The notes under the pieces are model-generated. The model was not told the DNA's origin. It was given only the letters and a program-made list of their open reading frames with translations, and did no database searches. The translations under genes were made by a program, and so were the position numbers. Positions 1 to 7,397 of a stretch of 41,483 nucleotides of DNA are shown in pieces (positions within the stretch are counted from its first letter, which is position 1; every line of letters starts with the position of its first letter). Origin of the DNA: a virus. Location of the stretch: the IMG/VR virus record IMGVR_UViG_3300048838_000118, positions 1 to 41,483 of that record. One strand, written 5' to 3'.

Positions 1-48
1 TAGATTGGGGCAGGTTGTAGCTGGAGGAAATATTTATTATAATTCTGC
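1..48. repeat. 48-base end overlap, copy 1 (circular join)
   Basis: Bases 1-48 recur at 41436-41483 with one difference: T at 31 against G at 41466. The overlap means the linear window is a circular or circularly permuted molecule opened at an arbitrary point, because a reading frame runs straight through it. The mismatch could be a sequencing or assembly error or real population variation. A true physical terminal repeat is less likely, because the repeat lies inside a coding gene. Confidence 0.85.
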
Positions 49-586
49 AAGATCATTTAATTATTCAGTAAACAACGTACAAGACCATTTCGATTTACTT
101 CATGATGCAATAGTAAGATGCCTTGAGGAAGGCATTGATTTCTATACATCGGTATGTGACATAAATAAATCAGTAAGACATGAAAATCTCAAACATGAGC
201 GTCTTGAATTAGTGAAGCACACGCAAAAAAGGCCAGCCGGATGGAATTTCAGGGCGGGGAAATATTTCTGCGACTTAAATAGGTTGCTTGTCAAAAATAA
301 TATTCAAGAAGGCATGCACGCGATGAATGGTGGAGAGAAGCAGTTTGGTATGTACAGTGTTGATTTCTATATACCTGAATATGAGATAATTATTGAATAT
401 AACGAAGCTAGTCATTATGCCAATAAGAAGAAGATGTCTTACGATTCAAATAGAAGAAAGTATTTAGAGAAAATTACAGGTGTCCCGGTGGTAATAGTTC
501 ATGAAAATAAAGAAAGTGTTCTTTGGTGTCTCAGGGAAATAAAGAGAATTATAAAGCTTAGTAATCTCAAGATGTTGTACGCTTAA
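2..586 (+). CDS. DUF559/Vsr-like PD-(D/E)XK nuclease domain protein (5' end at 41431)
   Basis: This is the main part of a gene whose start is at the other end of the window (ATG 41431, or 41428). The joined protein is about 197 residues and begins MDRLGQVVAGG. The last 80 residues look like the small very-short-patch-repair/DUF559 endonuclease fold. They carry YSVDFYIPEYEIIIEY, then NEASHY, then a YDSNRRKYLE helix and a final hydrophobic strand VPVVIVHE. The D of VDFY and the E of IIEYNE would be the metal-binding residues. In that family these enzymes nick or cut DNA, but the target is unknown here. The N-terminal 90 residues are unrecognised. The gene is much richer in A+T than the capsid genes, which suggests recent acquisition. 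A KilA-N-type or mobile nuclease role is equally possible. Confidence 0.6.
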   Translation, partial: RLGQVVAGGNIYYNSARSFNYSVNNVQDHFDLLHDAIVRCLEEGIDFYTSVCDINKSVRHENLKHERLELVKHTQKRPAGWNFRAGKYFCDLNRLLVKNNIQEGMHAMNGGEKQFGMYSVDFYIPEYEIIIEYNEASHYANKKKMSYDSNRRKYLEKITGVPVVIVHENKESVLWCLREIKRIIKLSNLKMLYA

Positions 587-629
587 TGTTCGGAAAGTGT
601 TTTGCAAGCAATTTCGATATACTATACTG

Positions 630-995
630 ATGGATAATAAATATTTTGTAGAAATATACACAAATGAAACATTCAACTCAAAAATAAAGTCAATGCTAAT
701 TGTTTTCTATAACAGGTCTAGGGTTGCATTTCTTGAGCAGGCTATTGATGTTGAAGATTTTATAGAAGAAATGTGGCAATCCTTATTTGAGAGTAAAAAA
801 TATAAACCTGAGATGCCTTTGTGTTATGAAATAATAAGATGCAACGCAATAGATTATGTTAGAAAGATATGTAAAAAGCATAACAAAATAAAGATTGTAA
901 GCCTCGATTCTTATAATAAGAATAGCGGTCTTGGCGGTATATTCAATGTTATAAATGTAGATCATGAGTTTGTCAGGCATGAGGCTTGCGTTTGA
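630..995 (+). CDS. Sigma-factor region 2-like protein
   Basis: This is a protein of about 121 residues. Its middle resembles region 2 of extracytoplasmic-type sigma factors: an acidic VEDFIEEMWQSLFE helix, then a long helix with NAIDYVRKICKKHNK, then a VSLDSY segment. In sigma factors this pattern (DAEDL..., NRAIDYLRR..., SLDE) binds the core polymerase and the -10 element. No region 4 helix-turn-helix follows in the same frame, so it is either a truncated sigma or a partial-domain transcription factor. It lies just before the packaging and capsid genes, where a late-gene activator would be expected. ATG 630 is used; GTG 597 in the same frame is an alternative, and neither has a strong ribosome binding site. 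It is AT-rich like its upstream neighbour. The family call is by eye and only moderately secure. Confidence 0.5.
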   Translation: MDNKYFVEIYTNETFNSKIKSMLIVFYNRSRVAFLEQAIDVEDFIEEMWQSLFESKKYKPEMPLCYEIIRCNAIDYVRKICKKHNKIKIVSLDSYNKNSGLGGIFNVINVDHEFVRHEACV

Positions 996-1186
996 TCCAG
1001 AACGTGATGGGCTACGTCCATCTATACCGCAACAGATATGTAAAACAGCGCACAAACAAGCTATCCAAGAAGTCGTGGGACCAAATCTATCAGCTTATCG
1101 GAAGCGAGATGGTAAGCATGGCGTGTGAGATGGACCTGAGAAGGGAAAAGATAGCAGGGAGTCCGGGGGACAACCAAGGCCCATAA
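986..1186 (+). CDS. Short basic protein following the sigma-like gene
   Basis: This 66-codon frame starts at TTG 986 and overlaps the sigma-like gene by 10 bases in another frame, as coupled phage genes do. The protein is basic (VKQRTNKLSKKSW) with a predicted helix IYQLIGSEMVSMACEMDLRREK. No family was recognised. Its last 11 codons run into the tRNA-Met-like element at 1153, and its stop lies in that element's anticodon loop, so the 3' end may not be functional coding. It could be the displaced C-terminal part of the sigma-like protein after an ancestral frameshift. Confidence 0.35.
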   Translation: MRLIQNVMGYVHLYRNRYVKQRTNKLSKKSWDQIYQLIGSEMVSMACEMDLRREKIAGSPGDNQGP

Positions 1187-1220
1187 CCTTGGAAGCGCGG
1201 CTCGACTCCGCGCCCTGCTT
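1153..1220 (+). tRNA. Degenerate tRNA-Met(CAT)-like gene
   Basis: The fold has a 7-bp acceptor stem (AGCAGGG with CCCTGCT at 1213-1219) and discriminator T1220. The anticodon stem CAAGG/CCTTG encloses the loop CCCATAA, giving anticodon CAT. The T-stem CGCGG/CCGCG carries the loop CTCGACT. The D-arm is shrunken (GTCC/GGAC around only three bases) and the usually invariant U33 is C. At 68 bases it is shorter than a normal tRNA. It overlaps the end of the ORF at 986-1186. It may be a decayed tRNA or a minimal functional one, and no CCA is encoded. Confidence 0.5.
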
Positions 1221-1430
1221 GACCGTCTTGATGGCTGATCCTGCCAATTGCGGCAGTGTAGGCGTCAGGCCGGTTTGTGTCAAAGCGCTGGGGTGCGGAC
1301 GTGACACACCGCATGGGTAAGGCGCGGCAAAGTCCGGGCAACGGGGGTCAGCCCATGTTGACGACCACCCGGCAATTACAGAAAACACCCGGCAAGCCTC
1401 TTGGCAATGCTCAAGCCGCCGGGTTCATTT
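1221..1430 (+). other. Structured non-coding stretch between two tRNA genes
   Basis: I see no convincing gene here. The stretch is rich in inverted repeats: CTGCC/GGCAG near 1240-1256, GTGTCA/TGACAC near 1277-1307, and ACCCGGC paired with GCCGGGT near 1387-1423 enclosing CTTG/CAAG. The motif ACCCGGCAA occurs twice. It could be the processed leader of a tRNA transcript or contain further decayed tRNAs. The 117 bases after the tRNA-Thr (1504-1620) are also non-coding, with no clear signal. Confidence 0.35.
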
Positions 1431-1503
1431 GCCATTGTAGCTCAGGTGGTAGAGCGGATGTCTCGTAATCATCGGGTCAGGGGTTCGAGTCCCTTCGATG
1501 GCT
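1431..1503 (+). tRNA. tRNA-Thr (anticodon CGT)
   Basis: The cloverleaf is good. The acceptor GCCATTG pairs with CGATGGC (one G-T pair), the D-arm is GCTC/GAGC with the loop AGGTGGTA, the anticodon stem GATGT/TCATC has one terminal T-T mismatch, and the anticodon loop is CTCGTAA. The T-stem AGGGG/CCCTT carries TTCGAGT. The anticodon CGT reads ACG threonine codons. The discriminator is T and no CCA is encoded. It is 73 bases long and lies just upstream of the packaging genes. Confidence 0.9.
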
Positions 1504-1620
1504 GACAGCTCCAGACGTGGAGACCGTAAGGCGGTGGTTTTTAAAATACCGGCCCACCCCGCAACGTAAGGCGGCACTGACCCGGCAGAAGGCAATGGAC
1601 CGGGAATTATTAAGGGTATA

Positions 1621-1968
1621 ATGCCATACAGAGCCAAGCAACCATGCCAGGAACCCAGCTGTAGCGCACTGATCGATAAAGGATTGTACTGCGAGAGGCA
1701 CAAGAGGCCAAGCGCCAAGCCCACCAATGAGGCACGGCAACGGTTCGAGAGCGGCAGGACATGGCAAGCGATCAGACGCTACCATCTATCACACAATCCA
1801 TTATGCCATGACTGCATGGGGCAAGGGATAGTCAAGCAAGCCGAGCAGGTGCACCACATAGACGGTGACCATGAGCATAATTTAGAGTTGAACCTCATGA
1901 GCCTGTGCCGATCCTGTCATAGCAAGCGCACGGCAACGGAGACGGGTAGGGGACCTTCCAATCGCTAG
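1621..1968 (+). CDS. HNH endonuclease, packaging-associated
   Basis: This 115-residue protein begins at ATG 1621. It has an N-terminal Cys/His cluster (CQEPSC...YCERH), then an HNH core: CHDCMGQG, VHHIDGDHEHNLELNLMSL and CRSCHSKRTATE. The two CxxC pairs hold the structural zinc, and the HHID histidine with the distal N and H forms the metal-dependent nuclease site. HNH proteins of this size directly upstream of P27-type terminase genes (HK97 gp74 type) stimulate cohesive-end cutting during packaging. That position is what is seen here, apart from the HNH gene inserted in between. The role is inferred from family and place. Confidence 0.85.
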   Translation: MPYRAKQPCQEPSCSALIDKGLYCERHKRPSAKPTNEARQRFESGRTWQAIRRYHLSHNPLCHDCMGQGIVKQAEQVHHIDGDHEHNLELNLMSLCRSCHSKRTATETGRGPSNR

Positions 1969-2049
1969 CAGGCGTTTGGGTGTCAATCGTGGTGGGGTCA
2001 AAGATACACATGCCCAAGTTAAAGACCGGGGTTCATTGGGGGTTTAGCG

Positions 2050-2892
2050 TTGCCAGACAAGAAATGCACTAAATGCGGAGAAATTAAAAACGAGTCTGAG
2101 TACTATTATGATAACAGGCGAGATCAGTACCAGTCTTTTTGTAAGAAATGTAAAACGGCTATAACAAAGCCAAAAAGGGACGCCAGGTATATAAGTATTA
2201 GATCAGATCCTGTTAGGTGGGCTGAATATTTAAATGGATGCGCGAGAAGGTATGCCACTCATAATCCACCGAAGAAAAAATATACTTTAAGCGTTGATGT
2301 GCTAGAACAAATAGAAAGCATCCCTGATACGGTGATATCAAAGATTAAGCCAAAGGAAAGCAACAGGTCATTCAGATATTACGAGAAAGTGAAAAATGAC
2401 CCCGTGTATCAAGCTAGACAAAGAGAAATTAGAAATCGGTATGAAGAGCGGAATCCGGGCAGGCAAAAAAAGTCACACATTAGAGCTGGAACTAATTTAC
2501 GTGGAAGAGTAAATGAAATAATAAGAAGTTCAGGAAGAGGCAAGCGATGTCGAGAACTATTTTCAATGTCAGGTTCTGATTTTAAGAAATATATGGAATT
2601 GCAATTTAAAGAAGGAATGTCATGGGATAATTATGGGACCGCATGGCATGTTGACCATATTATTCCTTGCTCCGTATTTGATCTAAGCAACCCAGTAAAT
2701 CAAAAGATATGTTTCCACTACCTTAATTTAAGGCCACTTAAAGCAATTGATAACATGAAGAAACACAATAGAGTGCCTGATAATGCTACAGAAATAATAC
2801 GGCACATTGTTGCCGTCTTAAAGGAAGAGGCGCAACATGAGTCCAGGACCGAGGCCAAAGCCTACAGTGCTGAAACAGGCGCAAGGGCTTAG
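2050..2892 (+). CDS. HNH homing endonuclease, AT-rich insertion
   Basis: This 280-residue protein starts at TTG 2050 after a GGGGG purine run. Its N-terminal zinc-ribbon is CTKCGEIKNESEYYYD followed by CKKCK, as in many phage homing enzymes. The middle is lysine- and tyrosine-rich. The C-terminal HNH core has WHVDHIIPCSVFDL, then a conserved N (HYLNLRPLKAIDNMKKHN). The gene is much richer in A+T than the terminase genes on either side, which marks it as a selfish insertion between the packaging HNH gene and the small terminase. Its last 56 bases overlap the terminase small subunit start in another frame, so it uses host-gene sequence as its own C-terminus. Confidence 0.85.
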   Translation: MPDKKCTKCGEIKNESEYYYDNRRDQYQSFCKKCKTAITKPKRDARYISIRSDPVRWAEYLNGCARRYATHNPPKKKYTLSVDVLEQIESIPDTVISKIKPKESNRSFRYYEKVKNDPVYQARQREIRNRYEERNPGRQKKSHIRAGTNLRGRVNEIIRSSGRGKRCRELFSMSGSDFKKYMELQFKEGMSWDNYGTAWHVDHIIPCSVFDLSNPVNQKICFHYLNLRPLKAIDNMKKHNRVPDNATEIIRHIVAVLKEEAQHESRTEAKAYSAETGARA

Positions 2893-3310
2893 AAGCCACA
2901 AGAAGCAGAATACAAAAGAACCGAAACCGATGGGTCCGATAGGAGAGGCTCCCGGGTGGATGACCAAAGAAGAGCGCTCGGTATGGGATGAATATATTTC
3001 ACTAACCCCTCCGGGACTTTTGACCAGCATGGACGCGCCGATGTTCGCGCGGTGGGTAGCTGAATATATCCTTTATCAAAGGGCGCATGGCATTGTTTCA
3101 AAGTCAGACGATCTTTCAACCGTCGCAGAGTCCGGCTATGAATCGCCTATCGCGGCGCTTGCCATTATGCGGAAGTCATCCGAGGTCATGCTGAAAATTG
3201 AAAACGAAATGGGGTTCACTCCGGCAGCTAGAACCAAGATAGCCATAAATGATCCACCGGAAGAAAGCGAGTTTGAAAGATTCGTAAACAAGATGAAAAC
3301 AGCCAAGTAA
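2837..3310 (+). CDS. terS: Terminase small subunit, P27 family
   Basis: This 157-residue protein starts at ATG 2837 behind GAAGAGG. The opening MSPGPRPKPTVLKQAQG is typical of P27-type small terminases (GRPPKPT... basic start). It is followed by PMGPIGEAPGWMTKEERSVWDEY and a helical region with MDAPMFARWVAEYILYQRA. The C-terminal part ends in the usual segment before the large subunit. In the family it recognises the packaging site on concatemeric DNA and delivers it to the large subunit. Two bases separate it from terL. The start lies inside the 3' end of the HNH gene. Confidence 0.88.
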   Translation: MSPGPRPKPTVLKQAQGLRSHKKQNTKEPKPMGPIGEAPGWMTKEERSVWDEYISLTPPGLLTSMDAPMFARWVAEYILYQRAHGIVSKSDDLSTVAESGYESPIAALAIMRKSSEVMLKIENEMGFTPAARTKIAINDPPEESEFERFVNKMKTAK

Positions 3311-3312
3311 GC

Positions 3313-5004
3313 ATGGAGAATTACCCGCTCACCACTCGCGCGTTTTCATACGCTGACGATGTGTTAGGCGGAAAGATAACCACTGGAAAGTGGGCGCAAC
3401 TTGCATGCAAGCGCTTCTATGATGACCTGAAAACAGGAAGTAAACGCGGGTTATTATTCGACTTCGATGCATCCGAGCATCGACTAGCATTCTACAACTT
3501 CGTAAAGCACAGCAAGGCGGAATGGGCGGGACAGGTATTCACGCCAGAACCGTGGCAAGCGTTCATTGATGCGAACATATTCGGATGGAAAAGGGCCGAC
3601 GGAGCGCGTCGGTTCAGGACCGTGTATACAAGCGTTGCGCGAAAGAACGGCAAGAGTACGCAATTAGCGGCTACCGGACTATATCTAGCATTCTTCGACA
3701 ATGAGGAAGGAAGCGAAGTATTCACCGCCGCCGTGAAGTATGAGCAAAGTTGCATCATCCATTCCGAGTCAACTCGGATGGTGAAATCATCTCCAAGCCT
3801 TCGCGGGATGATCAACGTTTTCAAGAATACGTTGACTTGCGAGGCGCACAATCAGAAGTTCGTGCCTCTTGGGCAGGACTCGAACACTCAAGACGGTTTG
3901 AATGTACACGCGGCGCTAGTGGACGAGTATCACTGTCATCCGACTTCCGGCCTTTACGACGTGTTGAAAACAGGAACCGGATCGCGTCGTCAACCGATGG
4001 TATACGTCATCACGACAGCCGGATTCGAAAAGTCATATCCGTGCTATGAGATGGAACTTCGGATAAAGCGCATACTTGAAAAGTCAGAGGATGATGATAC
4101 TGTATTCGGGATTATCTATTCGCTCGATGACAACGACGACTGGACCGACCAGAATACATGGATAAAAGCCAATCCAAACATGGGGGTTTCGCTCAAGCTT
4201 GACGTTTTGCAGGACAACTTCAAAGAGGCATTCTCAATGCCTTCAAAGCAGAACGGATTCAAGACCAAGCATCTGAACATCTGGACCGAGGCTGAAACCC
4301 GCTGGCTGACAATGGAATCTTGGAAGCTCAATAGTGATCCGGTTGACGCCGACGGACTCGCTGGCCGCCTCTGTTTCGCGGCGCTCGACCTCTCGACGAC
4401 GATTGACCTGACCGCGTGGGTGCTGTGTTTTCCTCCTGATGGAGACGGCGACAAGTACCGGTTCCTTTACCGCTTCTTCATCCCGCAGGATGGGATACAC
4501 GAACGGACGCAAAAGGAAAAGTTTGACTACGAGACGATGGTGCGGAACGGCTTCATCACGGCGACTCCGGGCAACGTGGTCGATTACGATTTCATCAAGG
4601 CGCAGATATATGAGGACGTCAGGAAATACGACATCCGCGAACTTGCCTATGATCCATGGAATGCGACCTCGATAATAACCGACATACAGAATGACATCGG
4701 CGCAACCTGCGTTGAGTTCCGGCAGGGTTTCGCAACCATGTCGCCGGCGTGCAAGGATTTTGAGAGAAAGGTTCTCGGGGGTAAGCTTGCGACTGCGGAC
4801 AATCCCATCATGAATTGGATGATTGGATGCACGGAAGTCGTAAGCGATCCTGCTGGAAATATCAAATTGGTGAAGCCCGACCGGAACAAGACGGGAAAAC
4901 ACATCGACGGTGTAGTCGCTTCCGTCATGGCGCTCAACCGGGCGGTGAAGAATGAGGGCGACGGGCCGAGCATCTACGAAACCGAGGAGCTGTTGATAGT
5001 ATGA
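3313..5004 (+). CDS. terL: Terminase large subunit (ATPase-nuclease)
   Basis: This 563-residue motor protein cuts concatemers and pumps DNA into the prohead. The adenine motif TPEPWQ is at about residues 77-82, the Walker A-like SVARKNGKST at 107-116 and the Walker B ALVDEYH at 201-207. The C-terminal RNase H-type nuclease shows FAALDLSTTIDLTAW, then AYDPWNAT, then HIDGVVASVMA, with aspartates in the expected three places. It belongs to the Terminase_1/YmfN-like group found with HK97-type phages. The stop codon overlaps the portal start (ATGA). Confidence 0.95.
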   Translation: MENYPLTTRAFSYADDVLGGKITTGKWAQLACKRFYDDLKTGSKRGLLFDFDASEHRLAFYNFVKHSKAEWAGQVFTPEPWQAFIDANIFGWKRADGARRFRTVYTSVARKNGKSTQLAATGLYLAFFDNEEGSEVFTAAVKYEQSCIIHSESTRMVKSSPSLRGMINVFKNTLTCEAHNQKFVPLGQDSNTQDGLNVHAALVDEYHCHPTSGLYDVLKTGTGSRRQPMVYVITTAGFEKSYPCYEMELRIKRILEKSEDDDTVFGIIYSLDDNDDWTDQNTWIKANPNMGVSLKLDVLQDNFKEAFSMPSKQNGFKTKHLNIWTEAETRWLTMESWKLNSDPVDADGLAGRLCFAALDLSTTIDLTAWVLCFPPDGDGDKYRFLYRFFIPQDGIHERTQKEKFDYETMVRNGFITATPGNVVDYDFIKAQIYEDVRKYDIRELAYDPWNATSIITDIQNDIGATCVEFRQGFATMSPACKDFERKVLGGKLATADNPIMNWMIGCTEVVSDPAGNIKLVKPDRNKTGKHIDGVVASVMALNRAVKNEGDGPSIYETEELLIV

Positions 5005-6473
5005 CAAAGCCTACTCTAGTACAGCGGCTCGGCGCGCGCATGGCCGGAGCGTATCATCCGCAGACAATAGCCGACATGGACAGGTTGATGGACGCCGCCA
5101 TTGGTGGATACGGCGCATCCTCCGGGGCGCTTGTCTCCGGTTCGACCGCTGTCAACTTTTCCGCGTTTTTCTCCGGCGTATTCCAGATATGCCAGACCAT
5201 CGCTTCATGCCGGACAACTTTGTACAAGGAATCCGGCGATTTCGTCAAGAATCCGTGGAAAACGCATCCGGTTTACGGCCTTTTGACAAGAAAAAGCAAC
5301 GATTTCATGAACGCTTTTACCTGGAAAGAGCGCATGCAATACCACGCCATGGTATGGGGGAATGGCTATTCCTTCATCCAGCGCGACTCAGGATTGCGCC
5401 CGGTGGCATTATGGCCGCTGAATCCCGAGCGTGTGACGCCGAAAATCATTGAAAACAACGGACAAAACGCAAGATTGGTCTATATTTTCCGCGATATAAA
5501 CGGAAAAGAGATCGAATACGCGCAGGATCAGATATTCCACCTAACCGGCTTCGGGTTTGATTCGGTCAAGGGTTATTCGCTACTTGAGATCGCCCGCGAG
5601 ACAATCGGGCTTGGACTTTCCCAGCAGGAGTTCTCCGGCAAGTTCCTTTCAAACGGCGCGCACCTTGGCGGGATACTCAACGTCAAGAAAGCGATTGGTG
5701 AACAAGCCAAGAAGACCCTGCGCGAACGTTTCTCCGACATGTACTCCGGCGTGGCAAACTCCGGCAAGTTCGCGGTCGTTGAATCTGAGGAGCTTTCGTA
5801 CACCCCGTTGGGTATGCCGCTTGCGGACGCGCAATTCCTTGAATCGAAGATATTCCAGCTTGGGGAAATTGCCCGCATCCTGAATATCAGCCCCTACAAA
5901 CTGAAAGATTATTCGCACGCCACCTTCTCGAACATCGAGCACTTGGGAATCGAGTACGCGACCGACACGATCCGCCCGTGGGCCGAGCGTTGGGAAGCGG
6001 CGATTGACACGCAACTGCTGACCGACTCGGAAAGCTCGCGCGGGTTCGCGGAGTTTGACCTTGCGTCTATCCAGCGCGGTGACATGAAGACCATGAACGA
6101 GGCGTACAACTCCGCACGTAACGGCGGATGGATGAACGCAGATGAGATCAGATACCGACAGTCGATGAACCCAATCGAGGATAAAAAAGTCGGCAAGACG
6201 TATTGGAGACCCAAGAATATGGGTGACGCGGCATTGGATGATCCCGAGCCTGTCGTTAACCAGCCAGTCGATCCGGTGGAACCGGACGAGGACGACAAGA
6301 AGGAACAGTCTGAGCCGAGCAACCAGACTCCAGTAGTCGTCAACCTTGCTGTCGGCGAGGGCGCTCACACCGGGCCAGGAAAGATGATAAAGAAAACCGT
6401 CGCCTTCGAGCGCGGGGTTGACAACGAGATTGTAAACGCGGTGGTAACGGAGGAATGGGCAGATGGCAAGTAA
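5001..6473 (+). CDS. Portal protein, HK97 family
   Basis: This 490-residue protein forms the dodecameric ring at the capsid vertex through which DNA enters and the tail attaches. Family features include the N-terminal SGSTAVNFSAFFSGVFQICQ region, the hallmark stretch PVYGLLTRKSNDFMNAFTWKERM and the wing/stem segment FLSNGAHLGGILNVK. The FQLGEIARILNISPYKLKDY motif, with the F-x-R-I-L-NI-P-x-L core, is characteristic of HK97-type portals. The C-terminal 70 residues are acidic and proline-rich, then end in a valine-rich segment. The next gene starts inside its end. Confidence 0.93.
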   Translation: MTKPTLVQRLGARMAGAYHPQTIADMDRLMDAAIGGYGASSGALVSGSTAVNFSAFFSGVFQICQTIASCRTTLYKESGDFVKNPWKTHPVYGLLTRKSNDFMNAFTWKERMQYHAMVWGNGYSFIQRDSGLRPVALWPLNPERVTPKIIENNGQNARLVYIFRDINGKEIEYAQDQIFHLTGFGFDSVKGYSLLEIARETIGLGLSQQEFSGKFLSNGAHLGGILNVKKAIGEQAKKTLRERFSDMYSGVANSGKFAVVESEELSYTPLGMPLADAQFLESKIFQLGEIARILNISPYKLKDYSHATFSNIEHLGIEYATDTIRPWAERWEAAIDTQLLTDSESSRGFAEFDLASIQRGDMKTMNEAYNSARNGGWMNADEIRYRQSMNPIEDKKVGKTYWRPKNMGDAALDDPEPVVNQPVDPVEPDEDDKKEQSEPSNQTPVVVNLAVGEGAHTGPGKMIKKTVAFERGVDNEIVNAVVTEEWADGK

Positions 6474-6864
6474 TCTCAAGCAGGCCGATCAGGCGGTAAA
6501 CACAATGGCCAACGCGCTTGCGGCGCAGGCCAACAACGGATATATCCGAATCTACTCAGGCACGCAACCGGCGACTGCTGACACGGCTATCGTTGCACAG
6601 GTCCTACTCGCCGAGCTCCGCTTTCCGGCATCAGCTTTCGGGTCGGCGTCTGCGGGTGTGATAACCGCCGGGACCATCGCGCCCGTCAACGCCGTGGACA
6701 CCGATACCGCGACGTGGTACAGGGTCCTTAAATCCGACGGAACGACCCCGCTGTGGGATGGGTCGGTCGGGACATCAAGCGCTGACATGATCCTCAACTC
6801 GGTCAACATCGGTTCAGGAGCGGCGGTAACCATCACCGGATTCCAGAGGACGGTGACCAAGTGA
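6463..6864 (+). CDS. Beta-rich virion-type protein A
   Basis: This 133-residue protein is rich in Ala, Thr, Gly and Ser (YIRIYSGTQPATADTAI, PASAFGSASAGVITAG). It resembles short phage proteins of beta-sandwich composition that sit between portal and protease genes and decorate the capsid or adaptor. No enzyme motif is visible. It overlaps the portal gene by 11 bases and the following gene by 4, so translation is coupled. The exact role is unknown. Confidence 0.7.
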   Translation: MASNLKQADQAVNTMANALAAQANNGYIRIYSGTQPATADTAIVAQVLLAELRFPASAFGSASAGVITAGTIAPVNAVDTDTATWYRVLKSDGTTPLWDGSVGTSSADMILNSVNIGSGAAVTITGFQRTVTK

Positions 6865-7397
6865 GCTACCACAGCGCGGCTACTTTCAGGACGCTTGGCG
6901 CGGCGGCGACGGCGCAGAACTTCTTCACCCTCTACAACGGGCATGCGTCAAAAGTTGTCCGCGTACGCCGCCTTGTTTTTCAAATGGACGCAACAGCAGT
7001 GCTTACCACGTTCATGCCGATCATGAAAACCTGCCGGGTTGCGGCGGCTTCGGGCGGAACGGCACTTGCCAAGGTAGACTGGGACAGCGCGGCGGCGTCA
7101 GACGCACTTGTCGTGGCAAGAGGTGCCACTGCCTCCGATGGTGGAACCGCAACGGCGATAACAGCCACACCGACGACAAACACACTGTGGCAACAGTTTG
7201 GCATGCGGTTGCACACGGCGGTCGGGCAGGTGCTCGGGCTGGATAATAACAGCCTTTCGGCAATAGCCGAATCCACGCCGGTGGTGCTCAGGCCCGGCGA
7301 GGGCTTGCTTGTCCACATGGTAGCCGCCGCGACGACCTCGAACCCGGCAACAAACTTCTATTTCGTACAATGCGCATGGAGCGAGGACGCATCCTAA
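6861..7397 (+). CDS. Beta-rich virion-type protein B
   Basis: This 178-residue protein starts at GTG 6861, overlapping the previous stop. It has a repetitive Ala/Thr/Gly composition with alternating hydrophobic strands (VRRLVFQMDATAVLTTF, VVLRPGEGLLVHMVAA). It resembles the next protein: both have a VRxxRxxxQ-D segment followed by MPIxKxxxxxAASGG, and both have a late RPGExLxxxxV segment and an aromatic W near the end. The two are probably paralogues encoding capsid or tail decoration subunits. No enzyme motif was seen. Confidence 0.7.
   Translation: MSYHSAATFRTLGAAATAQNFFTLYNGHASKVVRVRRLVFQMDATAVLTTFMPIMKTCRVAAASGGTALAKVDWDSAAASDALVVARGATASDGGTATAITATPTTNTLWQQFGMRLHTAVGQVLGLDNNSLSAIAESTPVVLRPGEGLLVHMVAAATTSNPATNFYFVQCAWSEDAS

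Noticed and set aside
4243-5007. Long antisense frame of 254 codons opposite the large terminase gene
   Set aside because: It mirrors a strongly coding terminase sequence, has no ribosome site or recognisable domain, and many similar antisense frames occur across GC-rich genes here.
5649-6479. Antisense frame of 276 codons opposite the portal gene
   Set aside because: It is a shadow of the portal codon pattern; composition is arginine-rich and no family or start signal is seen.
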